Part shown: positions 6,442 through 9,541 of the stretch, one piece after another | How the letters are laid out: each line of letters begins with the position of its first letter | Position numbering within the stretch: position 1 is the first letter of the stretch | Origin: Syntrophobacterales bacterium | Lineage (GTDB): Bacteria > Desulfobacterota > Syntrophorhabdia > Syntrophorhabdales > WCHB1-27 | DNA: 9,541 nucleotides | Direction of reading: 5' to 3' | Assembly: GCA_017881765.1 (NCBI GenBank) | Contig: JADGQN010000159.1 | Coordinates: forward strand, 1-9,541 | Position numbers and translations under genes: made by a program | Notes under the pieces: generated by a model | The model's input: only the letters and a program-made list of their open reading frames with translations | The model's database searches: none | What the model was told of the DNA's origin: nothing

Positions 6442-6499
6442 ATCCGCCGGAGTGACGAAAAACAAGGCCCAGGTCATTCCGGCGAAAGCCGGAATCCAG
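6442..6499. repeat. REP-like element: full hairpin plus inverted half copy
   Basis: ATTCCGGC at 6476-6483 and GCCGGAAT at 6488-6495 form a perfect 8-bp stem with a GAAA tetraloop, flanked by GTC and CCAG as in the widespread 'CGTCATTCC...GGAATCCAG' repetitive palindromes. Just upstream, CCGCCGGAGTGACG (about 6445-6458) matches the reverse complement of one half of that element with two changes. This gives a head-to-head, BIME-like arrangement. There is no T-run, so it is probably not a terminator; REP-type hairpins can stabilise upstream mRNA. Confidence 0.7.
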
Positions 6500-6562
6500 G
6501 CCTCGTATGTCTACACAATTATAAGCTCATTAGTAATAAGGGCATTGGGGTAACTGACGAGT

Positions 6563-7612
6563 ATGATGAAGTGGTTCGACGAGCGGTATGACTTTAGCGA
6601 CTTGCGAGGGTTTGCAAAAAAGAAGTTCGTGCCTGCGCACAAGCATGACATATGGTACTACACGGGAGGCGCCGCCCTCTTCCTGTTTAAAATGCAGTTC
6701 GTGACGGGTATGGTACTCGCCTTTTACTACGTGCCCTACTTCGAGCAGGCCCACAAGAGCATCATCGAGATCGTGACCAAGCTGAACATGGGATGGTTCT
6801 TCAGGTCCCTGCATCACTGGGGCGCCCAGTTCGCCATTGGCATTCTCTTTATCCACCTCTTCGGAACGCTCCTCCTGAAATCGTACCGAAAGCCGAGAGA
6901 GATGCTCTGGTTCTCCGGTTTTATATTACTCGGTTTCTCTATATTTTTCGGACTCAGCGGCTACTTCCTGCTCTGGGATGAGCGCGCGTTTGCGGCTGTG
7001 CGGGTGGCGACAGGCGGTCTTTCAGCCCTTCCCGTCATCGGAGAAACGATCAAGGCTTTCCTCAGGGGAGGCATCGACGTAACGGGCGAGACGCTCATTC
7101 GCTTCTATGCGTTTCACGTGTGCGTGCTGCCCATGGCCTTCCTGGGACTGGTGGTTCTGCACCTCTTCCTCGTTCAACACCATGGGATCAGCGTGCCTTT
7201 ATCACAGGAAGGCAAGAAGCTGAAGCAGGTTCCCTTCTTCCCGAACGTGGTTTACAAAGACCTGATGTTCTGGCTCGTGCTTCTCGGGATAGTGGTTACG
7301 TTCGCGACGCTTCTGCCTCCTGAGATCGGGATAAAGGCCGATCCTCTGGCCCCGCCCCCTGAGAACGTGAAGCCGGAGTGGTATTTTCTCTTCCTGTTCC
7401 AGACGCTCAAGCTCTTTCCCGGCGATCTCTATGGCTTGAATGGCGAGGTGGTTGCCGTGCTGCTGGTGACGGCGGCCATACTCTTCTTCTTCCTGATACC
7501 ATTTTTTGACAGGAAGTCACAGCAAGGCCTGAGAAGCCCGGTTTTTACGGCCATCGGCGTGGCATACCTTGCCTACTTCGTCATCATGACGCTGGTGGGT
7601 TACTTCAGTTAG
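6563..7612 (+). CDS. Cytochrome b (fused b6/subunit-IV type) of a Rieske/cytochrome b complex
   Basis: Di-heme membrane core of a quinol-oxidising complex. The 349 aa combine a cytochrome b6-like half (four helices) and a subunit-IV-like half (about three helices after residue 234). Heme ligands are His84 and His98 in helix B and His185 and His200 in helix D. The helix-D spacing of 14 residues between histidines is the b6f pattern; mitochondrial-type cytochrome b has 13. The Qo motif PEWY is at 271-274. Where b6f proteins have the heme-ci cysteine in 'FYCLGG', this protein has WYYTGG with Tyr33, so covalent heme ci is unlikely. The start is bounded by TAA at 6551-6553; ATG at 6563 or 6566 are both possible, and the Shine-Dalgarno is weak. 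A TATAAG at 6520-6525 is a lone -10-like match. The next gene starts eight bases after the stop. Confidence 0.95.
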   Translation: MMKWFDERYDFSDLRGFAKKKFVPAHKHDIWYYTGGAALFLFKMQFVTGMVLAFYYVPYFEQAHKSIIEIVTKLNMGWFFRSLHHWGAQFAIGILFIHLFGTLLLKSYRKPREMLWFSGFILLGFSIFFGLSGYFLLWDERAFAAVRVATGGLSALPVIGETIKAFLRGGIDVTGETLIRFYAFHVCVLPMAFLGLVVLHLFLVQHHGISVPLSQEGKKLKQVPFFPNVVYKDLMFWLVLLGIVVTFATLLPPEIGIKADPLAPPPENVKPEWYFLFLFQTLKLFPGDLYGLNGEVVAVLLVTAAILFFFLIPFFDRKSQQGLRSPVFTAIGVAYLAYFVIMTLVGYFS

Positions 7613-7620
7613 GAGACTGC

Positions 7621-7866
7621 ATGAAGATCATCCTCTGCAGCATAGCGTTTATCCTTTTCCGGGCGGCCAGCGTCTGGGCCGAGGTGAAGATAGACGTTTT
7701 TCCGCCAACTGGCTATGACCACTCTACCATATACCTGAACCTCGGCATGTTCTGGGCGGGCATCATCGGCCTGGTGATCCTGCTGCGGCTCAAGCTGAGA
7801 GAGCTTGAGCGCGTGCAGAAGATGGAGCGGGAAGAGGCAGAGAAAGCCGCACCGCTGCTGGAATAA
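7621..7866 (+). CDS. Small membrane protein of the cytochrome b cluster, unknown function
   Basis: An 81-aa protein, not recognised. It has a signal-like hydrophobic N-terminus (residues 1-20, possible cleavage after VWA), a short outward segment (EVKIDVFPPTGYDHSTI), one membrane helix at about 38-57, and a highly charged C-terminal stretch (58-77) likely to be helical or a short coiled coil in the cytoplasm. There is no CxxCH, so it is not a cytochrome c. AGGAG at 7611-7615 overlaps the cytochrome b stop codon and is the best ribosome binding site in the cluster, so it is co-translated with cytochrome b. It occupies the place where a cytochrome c subunit usually sits, which makes an accessory or assembly subunit likely; that is inference. 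Its last 22 codons are duplicated at 8571-8636. Confidence 0.85.
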   Translation: MKIILCSIAFILFRAASVWAEVKIDVFPPTGYDHSTIYLNLGMFWAGIIGLVILLRLKLRELERVQKMEREEAEKAAPLLE

Positions 7867-8022
7867 GGCAAAAAAAGGTACAACACCCAAAGCTTTCATC
7901 TCACGCCCACTCGCTTCGCTCGTTCGAGTCCGCAGAGGAAAGGCAAAGAGGGGATATGCAAGTCCAGGAGACTGATGGTATACTTGGAGTATGCAGAGAA
8001 GTAGCAAGGAGATTCAACTAGC
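7867..8022 (+). other. Spacer between the 81-aa gene and the toxin-antitoxin pair
   Basis: About 155 bases without a gene. ACTCG at 7909-7913 and CGAGT at 7925-7929 form a short inverted repeat around TCGCTCG-type sequence. No T-run follows and no confident promoter is visible, yet the antitoxin gene probably needs its own promoter here. The part up to about 7950 is recognisably related to 8637-8720 in unit 2. Confidence 0.45.
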
Positions 8023-8034
8023 GAGGTGAGAAGT

Positions 8035-8229
8035 ATGAGTACAAAGGACGTGCTGATAAATGAGATCGAGGAAGTCCCTGAGCCTTTTCTTACAGAGGTT
8101 CTCGATTTCGTTCACTTCCTCAAGGCAAAAATAGCCCGTGAAAAGTTTGACGTTACAATAATGAGCGAGTCCTCCCTCGGAAAAGACTGGCTCAGGCCAG
8201 AGGAGGAGGACGCATGGCAAGGTTTGTGA
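8035..8229 (+). CDS. Antitoxin of a type II toxin-antitoxin pair (DUF2281-like)
   Basis: A 64-aa protein partnered with the overlapping MazF/PemK-type toxin, expected to bind and neutralise it and to autoregulate the pair. The N-terminal part EIEEVPEPFLTEVLDFVHFLKAK fits the DUF2281-type helical pattern (I..LPE....EVLDFIEFL). The C-terminal SESSLGKDWLRPEEEDAW is the tail found in many such antitoxins and is the likely toxin-wrapping segment. I choose the ATG at 8035 over a GTG at 8026: GAGG at 8023-8026 is well spaced for 8035, and the broken copy in unit 2 conserves the same ATG with GAAGAGAAGT before it. The last 16 bases overlap the toxin start. No DNA-binding domain of known type is obvious in so short a protein. 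Confidence 0.85.
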   Translation: MSTKDVLINEIEEVPEPFLTEVLDFVHFLKAKIAREKFDVTIMSESSLGKDWLRPEEEDAWQGL

Positions 8230-8546
8230 GAGGAGACGTAGTTGTCGTACCCTTCCCTTTTTCTGACTTGAGCCAGTCCAAACGCCGCCCTGCCCTTGTT
8301 GTGGCTTCCCTTGAAGGCAACGATGCCATCCTCTGTCAGATCACAAGCAAAACTATCAAAGATGCCTATTGCATTCCTATTGACGATTCCGACTTCGCAT
8401 CTGGGAACCTCAAGCAGTCGGGCAATATAAGGCCAAACCGTATATTTACCGCGGACAACAATATCATCCTGTACCGCATCGGAAGCATCAAGAAAGAGAA
8501 CTTAGCCCGAGTTGTCGAGAAGATCATTGAGATCATCAGAAAATAG
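8214..8546 (+). CDS. MazF/PemK-family toxin (endoribonuclease), intact copy
   Basis: A 110-aa type II toxin expected to cut mRNA and arrest growth unless bound by the antitoxin. The family signature is at the N-terminus: FVRGDVVVVPFPFSDLSQ, then SKRRPALVVA. A central ICQITSK..DAYCIPI segment matches the MazF strand with the conserved Thr/Ser, and the C-terminal helix LARVVEKIIEIIRK is typical. Length is normal. The ATG at 8214 is preceded by a strong GGAGG within 8202-8208, inside the antitoxin gene; the 16-base overlap implies coupled translation in the usual antitoxin-first order. A partly deleted copy lies at 9373-9516. Confidence 0.92.
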   Translation: MARFVRGDVVVVPFPFSDLSQSKRRPALVVASLEGNDAILCQITSKTIKDAYCIPIDDSDFASGNLKQSGNIRPNRIFTADNNIILYRIGSIKKENLARVVEKIIEIIRK

Positions 8547-8570
8547 AAAATATAGTTTCCGTTAACATGA

Positions 8571-8636
8571 GAGCTTGAGCGCGTGCAGAAGATGGAACGG
8601 GAAGAAGCAGAGAAAGCCGCACCGCTCCTCGAATAG
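8571..8636 (+). pseudogene. Headless copy of the 3' end of the 81-aa membrane protein gene
   Basis: Twenty-two codons including the stop match 7801-7866. The two differ at five bases, all silent: two GAG to GAA, two CTG to CTC, and stop TAA to TAG. An in-frame TGA at 8568-8570 lies right at the junction, so no N-terminal part is present and the fragment cannot make the membrane protein. Confidence 0.85.
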
Positions 8637-8743
8637 CGCAGACAAAAACCGGAACATCCAAGGCTTTATCTCACGCCCGCTCGTTTCACTCGCTAGCAGG
8701 TCACAGAGGAAAAGCCCGCAGAGTGACTATTTCTTTGGCCTGA

Positions 8744-8908
8744 TGCGAGAGAGGACGGCGCATCAGACCAACCCGCATCGCTCCGCGAGGGTATGCTCTG
8801 CGGATCGTTGGGGGGATGAAATTCCCCCTCAAACTCGTAGTTGCCATAGAAGATGATATAATAACGGTGGTGACAAATTATCCTCTGAGAAAAGGACGGA
8901 AACCATGA
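8744..8908 (+). pseudogene. Remnant of a partner gene overlapping DUF2283
   Basis: An open frame ends at TGA 8906-8908, overlapping the DUF2283 ATG at 8905 in the classic ATGA arrangement. From the ATG at 8816 it encodes 30 residues: MKFPLKLVVAIEDDIITVVT, then NYPLRKGRKP. This resembles the C-terminal strand pair and basic tail of DUF4258-like proteins often paired with DUF2283. No recognisable N-terminal part is found upstream in this frame, which is closed by TGA at 8741-8743. The run of six Gs at 8810-8815 sits where another frame (ending ...CSADRWG) could be joined by a 1-base shift. I read it as a truncated or frameshifted gene; a genuine 30-aa product is possible. Confidence 0.4.
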
Positions 8909-9132
8909 AAGTTTACTACGACAATGAGGTCGATGCTCTCTATCTAAAGCTGGGGGATGAACCCCCGGAAGGAGTCATAGAAATCGCCGAGGGTGTTAAC
9001 CTGGATACAATCTCTCTTAACAAGATAGTGGGCATAGAAATACTGGACGCCTCGAAAAAGCTCGACCTGAACACAATACTAACTTATACACTAGAGCTCG
9101 ACAAAGACCTGATTACTCAGAAGACTGCCTAA
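8905..9132 (+). CDS. DUF2283 family protein
   Basis: A 75-aa protein of the DUF2283 family, function not established. The match is clear over the whole length: MKVYYDNEVDALYLKLGDEP at the N-terminus, the central GVIEIAEGVNLD, and VGIEILDASKKLDL near the end, all hallmark segments of this small soluble alpha/beta protein. In many genomes it follows a DUF4258- or HigB/BrnT-like gene, and a toxin-antitoxin or mobile-element context has been suggested. AAGGA at 8892-8896 is well spaced from the ATG, and the start overlaps the stop of the remnant upstream gene by four bases. It is the only intact gene in unit 2 of the tandem duplication and is absent from unit 1, so it was inserted in unit 2 or lost from unit 1. 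Confidence 0.85.
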   Translation: MKVYYDNEVDALYLKLGDEPPEGVIEIAEGVNLDTISLNKIVGIEILDASKKLDLNTILTYTLELDKDLITQKTA

Positions 9133-9192
9133 GGGCTTTGCAGGCGACGGCACGTGGGTCCCTGCCAAACTTTAGATTGTGCGAAGAGAAGT

Positions 9193-9376
9193 ATGAGCAC
9201 AAAGGACGTACTGATAAATGAGATCGAAGAGGTCCCCGAGCCTTTTCTTACGGAGGTTCTCCATTTCGTTCACTTCCTCAAGGCAAAATAGCCCGTGACA
9301 AATTCGACGTTACGATAATGGGCGAGTCCTCCCTTGGAAAAGACTGGCTCAGGCCAGAGGAGGAGGACGCATGGCA
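9193..9376 (+). pseudogene. Second antitoxin copy, frameshifted
   Basis: Homologous to 8035-8229. A run of five As in copy 1 (GGCAAAAATAGCC) is four here (GGCAAAATAGCC), which puts TAG in frame at 9289-9291 and stops the product after 32 residues (ending HFLKAK). The lost part includes the SLGKDWLRPEEEDAW tail expected to contact the toxin. Other differences from copy 1 are mostly silent (about ten silent against three amino-acid changes: D to H, E to D, S to G), so the frameshift looks recent. Confidence 0.85.
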
Positions 9377-9516
9377 AGGCTTCCCTTGTGAGAGGAGACG
9401 TAGTTGTCGTACCCTTCTCTTTTTCTGACCTGAGCCAGTCCAAACGCCGCCCGGCCCCCAAGAAAGAGAAATTAGCCCAAGTTGTTGAGAAGATCATTGA
9501 GATCATCAGGAAATAG
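9373..9516 (+). pseudogene. Second MazF/PemK toxin copy, frameshifted and internally deleted
   Basis: Homologous to 8214-8546. After ATG GCA AGG the copy has five extra bases, giving TGA within seven codons from the original start. Later, codons for residues 28-92 of the intact toxin are replaced by a single CCC, a net in-frame loss of 192 bases, joining KRRPA to KKEKLAQVV. The remaining frame (RGDVVVVPFSFSDLSQSKRR... to the C-terminal helix) is open from an upstream TTG at 9334, but it lacks the core of the MazF fold and should be inactive. Confidence 0.88.
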
Positions 9517-9541
9517 AAAATGTAGTTTCCATTAACATGAG

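Larger units (their letters stand above)
7799..8568 (+). repeat. Tandem duplication, unit 1 (770 bp)
   Basis: The unit starts at GAGAGCTTGAGC within the 3' end of the 81-aa gene, continues through a spacer and the intact antitoxin-toxin pair, and ends in AAC AT just before the same GAGAGCTTGAGC recurs at 8569. Matches to unit 2 are: the gene tail; the first 80 or so bases of spacer at lower identity; the antitoxin; the 5' and 3' parts of the toxin; and the 22-base tail after the toxin stop. Confidence 0.85.
8569..9538 (+). repeat. Tandem duplication, unit 2 (970 bp, with inserted DUF2283 segment)
   Basis: The second unit begins at the repeated GAGAGCTTGAGC and ends in AACAT before GAG at the window edge. 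It is longer than unit 1 because roughly 390 extra bases carrying the DUF2283 gene sit between the gene tail and the antitoxin, partly offset by a 192-base net deletion in the toxin. Confidence 0.85.

Noticed and set aside
6520..6525. Promoter for cytochrome b (TATAAG)
   Set aside because: No acceptable -35 at the right distance; a lone -10-like match in an A/T-rich stretch is weak evidence.
7621..7866. 81-aa protein as a small cytochrome c
   Set aside because: There is no CxxCH motif, and the only cysteine lies in the signal-like helix.
8575..8856. 93-codon plus-strand frame in unit 2
   Set aside because: It begins with TTG out of frame in the duplicated gene tail and has no consistent protein character; only its last part may contain a frameshifted piece of the DUF2283 partner.

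Overview
The window is a bacterial chromosomal fragment of moderate G+C. It carries respiratory-chain genes, housekeeping genes and a repeat-rich accessory tail. Protein content (RNase PH, thioredoxin-reductase-like protein, SdhCAB, Rieske protein, a b6f-like cytochrome b, MazF/PemK and DUF2283 accessory genes) fits an anaerobic or microaerophilic Gram-negative of the Desulfobacterota/'Deltaproteobacteria' type. This placement is inferred from gene style only; there is no rRNA or tRNA to anchor it.

Left part (about 1-2700), minus strand: a tightly packed run reading right to left. It holds a TrxB-like flavoprotein, a 72-aa two-helix membrane protein, an exported protein that looks like a degenerate amidase_3-type protein, and rph. 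Just past the rph stop, positions 1-98 hold a 24-nt-period array of small triloop hairpins. Their stem sequences change from unit to unit but stay self-complementary, while the linkers are conserved.

Centre (about 2900-7866), plus strand: a respiratory cluster of a short single SdhC-like anchor, SdhA, SdhB, a Tat-type Rieske protein, a fused cytochrome b6/subunit-IV protein, and an 81-aa membrane protein. Inferred job: succinate/fumarate chemistry at the quinone pool coupled to a Rieske/cytochrome b quinol complex. Two usual parts are absent locally: a second Sdh membrane anchor and a c-type cytochrome. The intergenic gaps are full of repeats: a G/C-rich imperfect palindrome between sdhA and sdhB, 7-nt-period arrays on both sides of the Rieske gene, and a REP-like hairpin before cytochrome b.

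Right part (about 7800-9541): a segmental tandem duplication. Each unit begins with the 3' end of the 81-aa gene and ends with a DUF2281-like antitoxin/MazF-PemK toxin pair. The first pair is intact. The second is broken by a 1-base deletion, a 5-base insertion and a 192-base net deletion. Unit 2 also carries a DUF2283 gene with the tail of a broken partner gene overlapping its start. The two copies differ mostly at silent positions, so they diverged while under selection. The last bases of the window match the start of the repeat, suggesting a third unit beyond the edge.
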